57,018 bases of DNA from Oscillospiraceae bacterium (GTDB lineage: Bacteria > Bacillota > Clostridia > Oscillospirales > CAG-272). Positions within the stretch are counted from its first letter, which is position 1. The number at the start of each line of letters is the position of its first letter. The notes beneath the pieces were generated by a model, which saw only the letters and a list, made by a program, of their open reading frames with translations, did no database searches and had not been told where the DNA came from. Where the stretch lies: positions 87,994-145,011 of the forward strand of contig SVTX01000001.1 in NCBI GenBank assembly GCA_015063545.1, read 5' to 3'. The position numbers and the translations under genes are program-made. Of the stretch, positions 7,905 through 16,526 are shown in pieces.

Positions 7905-8414
7905 ATGAAAAGCAACTATCTTGAATGCGGAATCATAATAAATACACACGGGGTGGGCGGTGACGTAAAGCTTGAATCTCTTTGTGACACACCGCAGGTT
8001 CTTGCATCGTTTAAAAAAATATACTTCAAGGAAGGCGACGGCTACCGTGCCGCTAAGATACTGAAGGCATCTGTGTTTAAAAGCTTTGTTATTGCTCGCA
8101 TTGAGGGTATTGACGATATGGACAAAGCTATTTCGTTGAAAAACACCACAGTATATGCGGCGAGAAAGGATTTCAAGCTTCCCGAAGGGAGTTACTTTAT
8201 TGCAGACCTCATCGGTCTTGATGTAATTGATAACAAGAGTGGCAAGGTGTATGGGCAGATAACCGATGTGCAGAATAAGGGCGCGTCTGACATTTACGTT
8301 ATAAAAACCCCGGACGGAGAAAGAATGATGCCCGCTGTTGCGGAATTCGTAAAGAAAACAGATCTTGATAAAGGAGTATTCGTAGAAGTCATTCCCGGAA
8401 TGCTTTATGACTGA
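7905..8414 (+). CDS. rimM: Ribosome maturation factor RimM
   Basis: 169 residues from the ATG at 7905. An upstream in-frame start at 7827 is excluded because the promoter occupies it. The N-terminal domain begins LECGIIINTHGVGGDVKLESL, the RimM opening, and a C-terminal PRC-barrel contains YFIADLIGLDVID. RimM binds ribosomal protein S19 and assists 30S head assembly. trmD follows after 8 nt, the conserved pair. Confidence 0.95.
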   Translation: MKSNYLECGIIINTHGVGGDVKLESLCDTPQVLASFKKIYFKEGDGYRAAKILKASVFKSFVIARIEGIDDMDKAISLKNTTVYAARKDFKLPEGSYFIADLIGLDVIDNKSGKVYGQITDVQNKGASDIYVIKTPDGERMMPAVAEFVKKTDLDKGVFVEVIPGMLYD

Positions 8415-8422
8415 ACAGAATA

Positions 8423-9121
8423 ATGAGATTCGATATTATGACTCTTTTTCCGGACATGGTTGATTACATACTCGGAGAAAGTATTATAGGCAGAGCAAGA
8501 AAAAATAATTTTATAGATGTGCGTCTTCACAATATCAGAGATTATTCCGAGGACAAGCACCGCCGCGTTGATGACACCCCTTACGGTGGCGGCAAGGGAA
8601 TGCTTATGATGGCGCCGCCTATATACAATTGCTATTCTGCCATTCTGAACGAGCAGGCAGAGGAGAGCTTTGTGCCCGAGAGCAGAAGGGTGATATATAT
8701 GTCCCCCACAGGGAAGGTTCTCAATCAGAAGAAGGCAGAGGAGCTTTCAAAATACGACAACCTGATAATTCTGTGCGGTCATTACGAGGGAGTTGACAGG
8801 CGTATAGTCGATGAGATAGTTGACGAGGAGATATCTATCGGAGATTTTGTTCTTACAGGTGGAGAGATACCCGCGTGCATTTTGGTTGACTGCGTGGCAA
8901 GACTTGTGGATGGAGTTCTCTCGGATCCCGAGTGTCATGAAAAAGAAAGCATCTCATCGGGCATGTTGGAATATCCCCAGTATACACGGCCCTATGAGTT
9001 TCACGGTGTTAAGGTTCCCGATGTACTTATATCGGGGCATCATGCCAATATTGACAAATGGCGCGATGAAAGCGCGAAAAAATTAACGGAGCAGAACAGA
9101 CCGGATCTGCTGGAAAAATGA
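8423..9121 (+). CDS. trmD: tRNA (guanine-N1-)-methyltransferase TrmD
   Basis: 232 residues. The SPOUT deep-knot region includes LCGHYEGVDRRIVDE and the SAM-binding IGDFVLTGGE; the N-terminal RFDIMTLFPDM and DDTPYGGGKGM motifs are intact. TrmD makes m1G37 in tRNAs, preventing +1 frameshifts. The gene directly follows rimM. The ribosome site is poor, so translation is probably coupled. Standard gene order would continue with rplS, which is absent; a polysaccharide-type membrane gene follows instead. Confidence 0.97.
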   Translation: MRFDIMTLFPDMVDYILGESIIGRARKNNFIDVRLHNIRDYSEDKHRRVDDTPYGGGKGMLMMAPPIYNCYSAILNEQAEESFVPESRRVIYMSPTGKVLNQKKAEELSKYDNLIILCGHYEGVDRRIVDEIVDEEISIGDFVLTGGEIPACILVDCVARLVDGVLSDPECHEKESISSGMLEYPQYTRPYEFHGVKVPDVLISGHHANIDKWRDESAKKLTEQNRPDLLEK

Positions 9122-9148
9122 CGGTCAAATCCTTTGAGAGGAGGATAT

Positions 9149-11146
9149 TTGAAAGATATGGACAAGATCACCGAGAGAGAACAGGGCAAAAAAAGAACCG
9201 GCGGGTCTTTCTTTGGCAGACTTTGCCATGGTTTTTTGAACGTGATGAATTCACTGTTTGTAAAAAGCCACGTAGGCGGTAATATCGTATCAAGCGAAAG
9301 CCGTTATGAGAGCAGTACGATTGGCGAGGCAACCAAGAAGGAAAAAAGAAAGAGAACTTCACGTATAGCCGATTGGGTAAATATATTTTTAGCGAAAAGC
9401 AAGACAGCCCTCTTTTGCAAAGGCTTGACAAGAGCTGTCATGTCAATGTCGGTAAACGTATATGCGATATTCTTCACGGTGTACGGTATAACCTCGGCAT
9501 TACTTAATTATGCTATGATGTTTATTGATTGGGGCGACGGACACAGTCTTGAAGGACTTATTGTGTCGGTCGTGACGGTTATTCTGTCTATCCCATTTCT
9601 CACATCCTCAAAGTCCTTGACAGAGGTGGTCTCAGGCAGCCTGGTAATGGGCAAGGTGGTCAGATCGTTTTTGCTTATACCGGAGGAAAATCTTGTTACG
9701 AAAAAGCGCATAGGATCGACCGCATATATGCTTATATTTGCGGCATTGGGACTTTTGGCGGGCGCCGCAACGTATTTCGTTCACTCGCTTACAGCACCGC
9801 TTGTGTTTTTCGCAATAGTAGTTTTTCTTGTTATAATGTCTTTCCCGGAATCGGGAGTGATGTTGATAGCGGTAACGGTTCCTTTTTTGCAGTATGCAGA
9901 TAACTTAAAAGTAATACTGCCTATACTTGTGTGTACGACTTGCGCATCGTTTTTCTTGAAGGTATGGGGCGGAAAAAGAGTCAAAACAAGATCCTCCGAG
10001 GGAGTTATGTTTTCCTTCTTTTGCATATTGCTTGTAATCGGCTCGAGTTTTACTCTTGGTGGATGGCATACGTTCAGTGACGGTTTGTATGCTATGTTGT
10101 TCATGGTCGGGGGATTTTACGTTACCAAAAATCTCATGAGAAGCAAAGAAAAGCTTCGCGTGTGTACCAGGGCATTGATAATATCGTTCGGTATTCTTGT
10201 TTTTATGGGAATATGGGATCTGATATATGGAAAGGGCGCGGCAGAGGTTATCAAGTCGTCGCTTAACGACATAAGCTCACTGGTTTCCGAAAGAGTATTT
10301 TACATAGCTGACAGCGCATCGAATTTTGGCATTATAGCTTGTCTTATATGTCCAATACTGTTTTGCCATGCTTGTTCCAAAAAAAGCATTTCGGGAAGTG
10401 TCATTTCATTCATTTGCTTTATTGCGGCTATAGCAGCATCGCTTATATACGGAACCTACGAATCCCTTATAGCTATGTCAGTTGGACTTTTGGCATATAT
10501 TATTTTTAAAAGCAGAAAATCTTTTGCGGCACTCCTTATAACCGTAACTGTTATAAGCATCGGAATAATGCTTGCCGTATCATTTGTGCCTGATGAAATT
10601 ACAAATCGGGCGGTAACTGCAGTTGAAGACTATATTCCCGTTTCCGATCCTCAGACCGAAATACAGGACGAGGTGGAGCGTGATGTCCGGACAATGCTGA
10701 AGGACGGCAATCTTTCGGGAATAGGCGTGGGTGAACATGCATTTAATAAAACATTTGCCAACTATTCTTCTGAGGTGTCGGAGGAAGCGACGGGCCCGTC
10801 TAATTTGTATTTGCAGATAATATGCTGGTCGGGTGTAGGTGGACTTATAGTGTTCATTATCTTTTTCGTATTGGTGTTTAAGAAGGCAATAGGATACATA
10901 ATTACATCAAAGGATAAAGAGATACGTAGCACGGTTTTGGCATTGACGTGCGGATTAGCTTCTGCGTTGATACTTGGCATGGTCACATGCCTGTGGAATG
11001 ATGTGAGAATGCTATATTTGTTCTGGATGATGACGGGACTGCTGTGCGCTTGTGTTAAGCTCGGACGAGAGGAAGAGGACAGAAATGCACTTTTCTACAC
11101 GTTTGAAAACAATACGGCAGACATTTGCGTAAGATGGAAAAAATGA
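9149..11146 (+). CDS. O-antigen ligase / Wzy-like polytopic membrane protein
   Basis: About 666 residues from a TTG at 9149 (GGAGG 4 nt upstream); an ATG at 9158 is the alternative. A basic cytoplasmic N-terminus of ~95 residues precedes roughly 12-13 transmembrane helices and one large extracytoplasmic loop between late helices (about 490-555) containing GIGVGEHAFNKTFANYSSE, similar to the periplasmic loop of the O-antigen ligase/Wzy_C family. Such enzymes transfer or polymerise undecaprenyl-linked glycans. No other glycan genes are nearby, so the substrate is unknown. The two downstream genes may encode partners. Confidence 0.7.
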   Translation: MKDMDKITEREQGKKRTGGSFFGRLCHGFLNVMNSLFVKSHVGGNIVSSESRYESSTIGEATKKEKRKRTSRIADWVNIFLAKSKTALFCKGLTRAVMSMSVNVYAIFFTVYGITSALLNYAMMFIDWGDGHSLEGLIVSVVTVILSIPFLTSSKSLTEVVSGSLVMGKVVRSFLLIPEENLVTKKRIGSTAYMLIFAALGLLAGAATYFVHSLTAPLVFFAIVVFLVIMSFPESGVMLIAVTVPFLQYADNLKVILPILVCTTCASFFLKVWGGKRVKTRSSEGVMFSFFCILLVIGSSFTLGGWHTFSDGLYAMLFMVGGFYVTKNLMRSKEKLRVCTRALIISFGILVFMGIWDLIYGKGAAEVIKSSLNDISSLVSERVFYIADSASNFGIIACLICPILFCHACSKKSISGSVISFICFIAAIAASLIYGTYESLIAMSVGLLAYIIFKSRKSFAALLITVTVISIGIMLAVSFVPDEITNRAVTAVEDYIPVSDPQTEIQDEVERDVRTMLKDGNLSGIGVGEHAFNKTFANYSSEVSEEATGPSNLYLQIICWSGVGGLIVFIIFFVLVFKKAIGYIITSKDKEIRSTVLALTCGLASALILGMVTCLWNDVRMLYLFWMMTGLLCACVKLGREEEDRNALFYTFENNTADICVRWKK

Positions 11147-11177
11147 TATCTTATGATACACGAAAGGAATTGCTGAG

Positions 11178-11804
11178 ATGAATGATAATAAAAATATATC
11201 TCCCGAAGAAAAGAAGGACCTGAAGCATGCCGACATGAACAGATTCGGCACGGAAAGTCTTGATAACTCTGCTTTTGGCAGTGCGGAGATTGTTCATAAG
11301 GAGCGAACAAAAGAAAAGCAGCAGATACGCGGGGAGAGAGCTGCGGAAAATAAGAAAAGCAGAAATATACCGTTGGCATTGGATATAACTATTGCCGTAG
11401 TGGTGGTGTTGTTTGCCGCCGCGCTCGTGGTCGGTATTTATTTTATGTTCCAGCACTATACTGCGGGATATAAAAATGTAGATATTGAATATACTGTCGC
11501 AATAGAAGATGGCAACTTTGGTTTGGGTGAGGATCTGACAAAGCTGAAAGAGAAGGATGTCTATCTTGATTTTGAAGGCAACTCGCTGTACTTTGGTAAG
11601 ATCACAGATGTAAAGGTCAAAAAATCGCACGGCGGTACAAGACAGGTAACGGTGAGCATTACTACCGATTCCGAATATAAAGAGGGAGAGGGGTATTCCG
11701 TTGACGGACACAGAATCGCCGTGGGCAGTGAATACTGTTTGCGTATAGATCAGACGGAGTTTGATGCTACGGTTGTAGAGCTTGTGAAGGGGGGTAACAA
11801 ATAA
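11178..11804 (+). CDS. DUF4330-like membrane-anchored protein, first of a pair
   Basis: 208 residues: a hydrophilic, charged N-terminus of ~70 residues, one transmembrane helix (about 71-95, LALDITIAVVVVLFAAALVVGIYF) and an extracytoplasmic beta-rich domain. The C-terminal stretch GHRIAVGSEYCLRIDQTEFDATVVEL parallels GMNITVGSEIEVYTDNAEFTIVVKEL in the next gene, so the two appear to be tandem paralogues. Assignment to DUF4330 is from layout and context. It lies 31 bp after the O-antigen-ligase-like gene and shares one base (11804) with the next ORF. Confidence 0.65.
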   Translation: MNDNKNISPEEKKDLKHADMNRFGTESLDNSAFGSAEIVHKERTKEKQQIRGERAAENKKSRNIPLALDITIAVVVVLFAAALVVGIYFMFQHYTAGYKNVDIEYTVAIEDGNFGLGEDLTKLKEKDVYLDFEGNSLYFGKITDVKVKKSHGGTRQVTVSITTDSEYKEGEGYSVDGHRIAVGSEYCLRIDQTEFDATVVELVKGGNK

Positions 11805-12358
11805 TGAGAGATAATGCAGGCAAAAAGAGAATCGGCTTTAATGTATTTGATGTTTTCATTATACTTCTCGTTGTTATTCTCATAGCTACCGTGGGATACA
11901 AAATATACCAGACCACCTCCAAGGAAGCGCGAAAGGACAATCCTACGTGTACCGTGGTTTTCGAGTGTGACAGTGAGTATGATAGCCTCGGTGGGTATTT
12001 GAAAAACGGTGATGCTGTGTACCTAAAATCCACAGGACAGCTTTTAGGCTATATGTACGCATCGTCAACAAATGATGTTGTTCAGATCGTATCTAAAAAC
12101 GATAAAGAAGATGTACAGACCGATAAGGAAGATGCATCAGAGCTTCCCGGTGAAAAGAATGTAGAGATTGGAGCAGTTTACAGCCGTGTGAAATATACCG
12201 GAAAGCTCCGTCTGAACGGAAATGCGGAAAAGAGCCGCGAGGGTGCATTTTATATTCTTGAAGGAATGAACATCACGGTTGGAAGCGAAATAGAAGTATA
12301 TACCGATAACGCAGAATTTACAATAGTTGTGAAGGAATTAATAGACAAAAACAGCTGA
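11804..12358 (+). CDS. DUF4330-like membrane-anchored protein, second of a pair
   Basis: 184 residues. A basic N-terminus with GKKRIGFNVFDVFIILLVVIL leads into one transmembrane helix (about 12-33), followed by an extracytoplasmic domain whose end repeats the pattern of the preceding protein. Its ATG overlaps the preceding stop (TAATG). Proteins of this type occur next to O-antigen-ligase-like proteins in clostridia and may form an envelope complex; function is unknown. No clear terminator follows; the HPr promoter begins about 110 bp downstream. Confidence 0.7.
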   Translation: MRDNAGKKRIGFNVFDVFIILLVVILIATVGYKIYQTTSKEARKDNPTCTVVFECDSEYDSLGGYLKNGDAVYLKSTGQLLGYMYASSTNDVVQIVSKNDKEDVQTDKEDASELPGEKNVEIGAVYSRVKYTGKLRLNGNAEKSREGAFYILEGMNITVGSEIEVYTDNAEFTIVVKELIDKNS

Positions 12359-12466
12359 TGCTGTTTTGACGTGCCGGAACTCGATTATTTTCAAAAACGC
12401 ACCGTATTTGTGTATTTTGTAAAAAATATGATACCGAATATGTGCAAAATTGCTCCATATTGACAC

Positions 12467-12495
12467 TTGATTTTGTTTCTGTCTTTTGATATACT
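12467..12495 (+). promoter_or_regulatory. Sigma-A promoter of the HPr gene
   Basis: TTGATT (12467-12472), 17 bp, TATACT (12490-12495). A perfect TTGACA lies 7 bp further upstream, but its spacing to the -10 would be 24 bp. The leader from about 12502 to 12590 contains the hairpin at 12512-12531. Confidence 0.65.
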
Positions 12496-12511
12496 TATTA
12501 CAGTTAGAAGT

Positions 12512-12531
12512 GTATCGATACGCATCGGTAC
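12512..12531 (+). promoter_or_regulatory. Leader palindrome upstream of the HPr gene
   Basis: GTATCGAT (12512-12519) pairs with ATCGGTAC (12524-12531) around an ACGC loop, with one G-U pair. It begins about 10 nt after the predicted transcription start, a place suited to an operator or a 5'-end stabilising hairpin. No regulator can be named. Confidence 0.45.
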
Positions 12532-12590
12532 AGCATTGGAACAAAACCAATATTGGGCATTGATGTGCCCGCGAATAGGAGTAAGCTAAT

Positions 12591-12854
12591 ATGAAAACTC
12601 GCGAAGTAGTTGTAACAAATGACAGCGGTCTTCACGCAAGACCTGCAACTTTCTTTATTCAGAAGGCAAATTGCTATAAGTGCTCCATATACGTTGAAAA
12701 GGACGATCGCAAAGTAAACGCAAAGAGTTTGCTCGGCGTACTTTCACTTGGTATTGCAAAGGGTATGACGATCACCCTTATCGCCGATGGACAGGATGAA
12801 GAGGCTGCGCTCAATGGACTCGCTGCGCTTGTGAACTCTGGATTCAACGAATAA
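12591..12854 (+). CDS. ptsH: Phosphocarrier protein HPr
   Basis: 87 residues. GLHARPAT places the EI/EII phosphorylation site at His15, and AKSLLGVLSLG places the HPr kinase site at Ser46. Both are present, so this is HPr and not the histidine-lacking Crh. HPr transfers phosphate in the sugar phosphotransferase system, and P-Ser46-HPr is the CcpA corepressor in Firmicutes. The gene is monocistronic, between its own promoter and a strong terminator, with no ptsI nearby. Confidence 0.95.
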   Translation: MKTREVVVTNDSGLHARPATFFIQKANCYKCSIYVEKDDRKVNAKSLLGVLSLGIAKGMTITLIADGQDEEAALNGLAALVNSGFNE

Positions 12855-12871
12855 TCGAGGCAAAAGAAAAC

Positions 12872-12912
12872 GGCACGGAACAGTTCTTTTTTGAGAACGT
12901 CCGTGCCTTTTT
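12872..12912 (+). terminator. Terminator of the HPr gene
   Basis: GGCACGG (12872-12878) pairs with CCGTGCC (12901-12907), with an inner GTTCT/AGAAC extension, followed by TTTTTGT. uvrC starts 28 nt later. Confidence 0.88.
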
Positions 12913-12939
12913 GTCTAAAAACAGGGAGAGGAGATATTT

Positions 12940-14790
12940 ATGGCTCAAACTAAAGAAGATATTAAGCGCTTGCTTGAAAAAGCCAATACACTCCCTATGC
13001 GCCCCGGCGTGTATATCATGAAAAATTCCGTTGGAAGCGTGATATACGTAGGTAAATCACGCAAGTTGAAAAATCGGGTAAGTCAATATTTCCGTTCGGG
13101 AGAAAAAAACACAAAAACCGCACACATGGTATCGCAAGTAAAAGAATTTGAATATTATGTATGTGATACCGAAATCGAGGCGTTGACACTTGAAAATACA
13201 CTTATCAAGCAGTATTCGCCCAAATATAATATTCGCCTTAAGGATGCGAAATCCTATCCGTATATAAAGATAACCGAAGGCGAATATCCGTCTCTTATTA
13301 TGACAAGAAAGCGCGAAAACGACAAAGGAAGATATTTTGGTCCTTATTCCGGTGTATCTACGGTGTATTCGATAATAAACACCTTGTCGGGCGCGTTGGG
13401 ACTTTATACATGCAAACGCAAATTTCCCAAGGATATAGGCAAGGACAGGCCGTGTATATATTATCAGATAGGCAAATGCTGCGGTGTTTGCACTGGCAGG
13501 ATATCTTCCGCCGAATATGCCGAGAAGATAAAATATGCGTCGGATATTTTGCGCGGCAATACGGATGAGGTCAAGAATGAGCTTACCGAAAAAATGTACA
13601 CGCTCGCAGAAAAAGAGCTGTACGAGGCGGCAGCAAAGTGTAGAGATACAATATCCGCGCTTGACCGTTTAAGTCAAAAGCAAAAGGTGGTCGCTTCTCC
13701 CGATACAGAACACGATATCATAGCTTTGTACTCGGATGATGTGTGTACTGCGATATCGGTCATGTATATAAGAAACGGCGCGATGAGTGATAAAAATGAC
13801 AAGGTTTACGGCTCCGACAGGATAATTGATGAGAGCAATATAAGTTCATTTATATGCGAGCATTATCTGAGTCGGGAGTATATACCCAAAAGCATTTTGC
13901 TGACGTTTGAGATGGACGATTTGGAAAAAGAGATGCTTTCTGAATATTTAACGTCTCGCGCAGGCCATAAAGTGAAGATAAAAACTCCCGAAAGAGGAGA
14001 TACGAAGATGCTCTGCAATATGGCGAGAGACAATGCCGCGGAGCAGGCAAAGCTGTATAAAATTGAGAATGAAAAGGACGAGAAGGTGCTTTTGCGCCTC
14101 GCGGAGCTTTTGTGTCTTGAAACTTATCCTGAGAGAATAGAGGCTTACGATATTTCAAATATCGGCAAAGAGCATATTACAGCCGGAATGATAGTTACAG
14201 AGGGAAGGTCGTTCAAACGCTCGGATTACAGAAGCTTTAAGATCAAAAGTCTTGAAAATACCACCGACGATTACGCTTCTATGAGAGAGGTCATAAGCAG
14301 ACGTCTTGATCATTTGTCTGATGGTGAAGGATCTTTTTCACACATTCCCGATCTTATACTTCTTGACGGTGGAAAAGGGCATGTGTCTGTAGTGAAAGAG
14401 CTTATGAGAGAGAGAGGAATAGACTATATTCCTGTGTTCGGCATGGTAAAGGACGATTTTCATAAGACCAGAGCTCTGTGTACCGAGATCGATGAGATAA
14501 ATATATCCAAAGAAAATGCCTTGTTCGTATTCATATACAAGATACAAGAGGAAGTCCACAGATACACGGTGTCCAAAATGGACAGCGCAAAGCGCAAAAC
14601 TCTCACAAAGTCCTCACTGACCAAAATAAAGGGGATTGGCGATGCAAAGGCAAAGCTGTTGCTCAAAACCTTCGGCGGACTTGCGGGAGTTGAAAAGGCG
14701 AGTGTCGAGGAGCTGACCAAGGTTTCGGGAATTACCGAGACTTTGGCGAAAAATATAAGAGAATACTTTGATAAAGGCAAAAACAGGTAA
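12940..14790 (+). CDS. uvrC: Excinuclease ABC subunit UvrC
   Basis: 616 residues. The GIY-YIG nuclease domain is at about 17-95 (PGVYIMKNSVGSVIYVGKSRKLKNRV), a UVR motif for UvrB contact near 200-235, the RNase H-like endonuclease around 375-535 (EAYDISNIGKEH, ILLDGGKGHV) and tandem helix-hairpin-helix motifs at the C-terminus. UvrC makes both incisions during nucleotide excision repair. GGAGAGGAG precedes the ATG. uvrB and uvrA lie downstream in the same direction, so all three Uvr subunits are clustered here. Confidence 0.97.
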   Translation: MAQTKEDIKRLLEKANTLPMRPGVYIMKNSVGSVIYVGKSRKLKNRVSQYFRSGEKNTKTAHMVSQVKEFEYYVCDTEIEALTLENTLIKQYSPKYNIRLKDAKSYPYIKITEGEYPSLIMTRKRENDKGRYFGPYSGVSTVYSIINTLSGALGLYTCKRKFPKDIGKDRPCIYYQIGKCCGVCTGRISSAEYAEKIKYASDILRGNTDEVKNELTEKMYTLAEKELYEAAAKCRDTISALDRLSQKQKVVASPDTEHDIIALYSDDVCTAISVMYIRNGAMSDKNDKVYGSDRIIDESNISSFICEHYLSREYIPKSILLTFEMDDLEKEMLSEYLTSRAGHKVKIKTPERGDTKMLCNMARDNAAEQAKLYKIENEKDEKVLLRLAELLCLETYPERIEAYDISNIGKEHITAGMIVTEGRSFKRSDYRSFKIKSLENTTDDYASMREVISRRLDHLSDGEGSFSHIPDLILLDGGKGHVSVVKELMRERGIDYIPVFGMVKDDFHKTRALCTEIDEINISKENALFVFIYKIQEEVHRYTVSKMDSAKRKTLTKSSLTKIKGIGDAKAKLLLKTFGGLAGVEKASVEELTKVSGITETLAKNIREYFDKGKNR

Positions 14791-14795
14791 ATATT

Positions 14796-15371
14796 ATGAT
14801 GAGAATAATCACGGGCAAGGCACGCGGTGTTAAGCTCAAAACACTTGAGGGTGATGCTACAAGACCTACGTCCGAAAGAAGCAAGGAAGCACTTTTTTCA
14901 ATGCTTCAGTTTGATATAGAAGGCAGAGAGGTGCTTGACCTTTTTGCGGGCTCCGGACAGCTTGGGCTTGAGGCTCTTTCAAGAGGGGCTGCAGCTGCTA
15001 CTTTTGTAGATAAATCCAAGCAAGCCACGAAAATAATAGACGAGAATGTAATCAAAACAAAGCTGCTTGACGGGGCAAGGGTAATATGCTCGGACGTGAC
15101 GGATTTTGTCCGTACAGTGCGAGGCAGAAACAAATACGACATCGTATTCATTGATCCCCCGTACGCACAGCAAATAGCTGTACAGACTGCAAAAAGCCTT
15201 TACGACGCAAGGCTTTTAAAGCCAACATCTATAGTGTGTTGTGAAAGCAGTGAACAGGATATTTTTGCGACGTGTCCCGACGCGGCTCAAATTTTTGCGG
15301 TTATAAAGCAGAAAAAATTCGGAATATCCTATATTACACTTTTGGGATTGAAGGGAGAGGATGAACAATGA
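14796..15371 (+). CDS. rsmD: 16S rRNA (guanine966-N2)-methyltransferase RsmD
   Basis: 191 residues. It begins with the family motif RIITGKARGVKLKT and RPTSERSKEALFSML, then the SAM site VLDLFAGSGQLGLEALSRGA and the catalytic IDPPY. RsmD methylates G966 of 16S rRNA. It starts 5 nt after uvrC, has ATGATG so the start could be 3 nt later, and overlaps coaD by 4 nt. The rsmD-coaD pair is standard in Firmicutes. Confidence 0.95.
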   Translation: MMRIITGKARGVKLKTLEGDATRPTSERSKEALFSMLQFDIEGREVLDLFAGSGQLGLEALSRGAAAATFVDKSKQATKIIDENVIKTKLLDGARVICSDVTDFVRTVRGRNKYDIVFIDPPYAQQIAVQTAKSLYDARLLKPTSIVCCESSEQDIFATCPDAAQIFAVIKQKKFGISYITLLGLKGEDEQ

Positions 15372-15889
15372 AAGCTCTCATGCCGGGAAGCTTTGATCCG
15401 ATGACGCTCGGACACCTTAACATTCTTGAGAGATGCGCGCCCATGTTTGAAAAAATATACGTGGCAGTGATGAATAACGACATGTCTAAGTATGAGGAGG
15501 GAGCGAGTTCAAAGACTTATATGTTCACTCCAAATCAAAGACTGGAAATAGTGCGCGCGACCGTGTCGCACATTCCAAACGCAGAAGCGGTTCTGTGGGA
15601 GGGAAAACTTATAGATTTTTGCGACGAATACGAGACTGTCGCGGTCATTCGCGGAGTCCGGAACACAAAGGACTTTGAATACGAGCTTATTCACGCAAAG
15701 TACAACCGCGAGCATAATGCGCGCGCACAGGCGATATTTGTGCCTGCGGATGAAAAGTATGACGGATTAAGCTCAACAAAAATCAGAGAAGTTATAGCTA
15801 AGGGTGAGCTTTCAGCTCTCGAGGGAAGTGTTCATCCCGACGCTTTGACTTATATAAAACAATTAAATTTAAAATCAGAAAGGGATTAA
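15368..15889 (+). CDS. coaD: Phosphopantetheine adenylyltransferase CoaD
   Basis: 173 residues. The nucleotidyltransferase motif GSFDPMTLGHL (TxGH) is at the N-terminus, RGVRNTKDFEYE in the middle and LSSTKIRE near residue 138. CoaD makes dephospho-CoA from 4'-phosphopantetheine and ATP. At about 15 residues longer than typical, it carries a small insertion near SKYEEGASSKTYMFT. It overlaps rsmD by 4 nt. Confidence 0.96.
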   Translation: MKALMPGSFDPMTLGHLNILERCAPMFEKIYVAVMNNDMSKYEEGASSKTYMFTPNQRLEIVRATVSHIPNAEAVLWEGKLIDFCDEYETVAVIRGVRNTKDFEYELIHAKYNREHNARAQAIFVPADEKYDGLSSTKIREVIAKGELSALEGSVHPDALTYIKQLNLKSERD

Positions 15890-15894
15890 ACAAC

Positions 15895-16497
15895 ATGGCT
15901 ACAAAGACAAAAAAGAGCGTACTTGCTGAGATAATCATCTCGCTCGTATTCGGACTTCTTTTCGGAGGACTTATTCTCCTTATCGCAAATCTTCTTGATG
16001 CAACCGACATCATTAAGTGGTGTCTCATTATCGCGGGTGTTATCATCGCGGTAACGAATATTGCTCCCCTTATCAGAGGAATCGTACATATTACCGAAAA
16101 GGGTGGAGTTCTTGACGTTATATTCTCCGCGCTCGGAATAGTTCTCGGTGTTCTTCTTGCAATATTCAACATAGGTGTACTCGGTGACGTAATAACTGTC
16201 CTCTTGGCTGTTTACCTCATCGTTTTCCCCATCATCAGAATTATCATTGCTCCTTCCAAGAAGGAACAGCTTTCCAAGGAATGGATAAGAATTCTTATCG
16301 GCGCGATCCTTATCGTGTTCATGCCCTTTATTTTCGGTTCGCTCAACACAATAGTTGACCTCGTTCTCACAATCGTAGGTATTGTTATTATTGTTCTTAC
16401 AGTGATTTCTTTCGTTCTTTCTCTTATCGCTTACATAAAGGCAACAAAGAAGGCTGACGAAGAAGCTCCCGTTGAAGTTGAGGCAACAGAGGAATAA
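15895..16497 (+). CDS. DUF308/HdeD-like six-helix membrane protein
   Basis: 200 residues with six evenly spaced hydrophobic helices (about 11-33, 38-58, 70-92, 96-117, 127-147, 151-175) and an acidic C-terminal tail (EEAPVEVEATEE). The paired-helix repetition resembles DUF308/HdeD-like proteins. Function is unknown. It sits 5 nt after coaD and 29 nt before uvrB, so it is probably cotranscribed. Codon use is more optimised (CTC, ATC, AAG rich) than in its neighbours, hinting at higher expression. Confidence 0.7.
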   Translation: MATKTKKSVLAEIIISLVFGLLFGGLILLIANLLDATDIIKWCLIIAGVIIAVTNIAPLIRGIVHITEKGGVLDVIFSALGIVLGVLLAIFNIGVLGDVITVLLAVYLIVFPIIRIIIAPSKKEQLSKEWIRILIGAILIVFMPFIFGSLNTIVDLVLTIVGIVIIVLTVISFVLSLIAYIKATKKADEEAPVEVEATEE

Positions 16498-16526
16498 TTC
16501 TACAACAAAAGCACAATAATTAAGAT

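Noticed and set aside
12460-12495. TTGACA at 12460-12465 as the HPr -35
   Set aside because: Its spacing to TATACT would be 24 bp; TTGATT at 12467 gives 17 bp.
12591-12854. Crh instead of HPr
   Set aside because: His15 is present, so the protein can act in the phosphotransfer chain; Crh lacks it.
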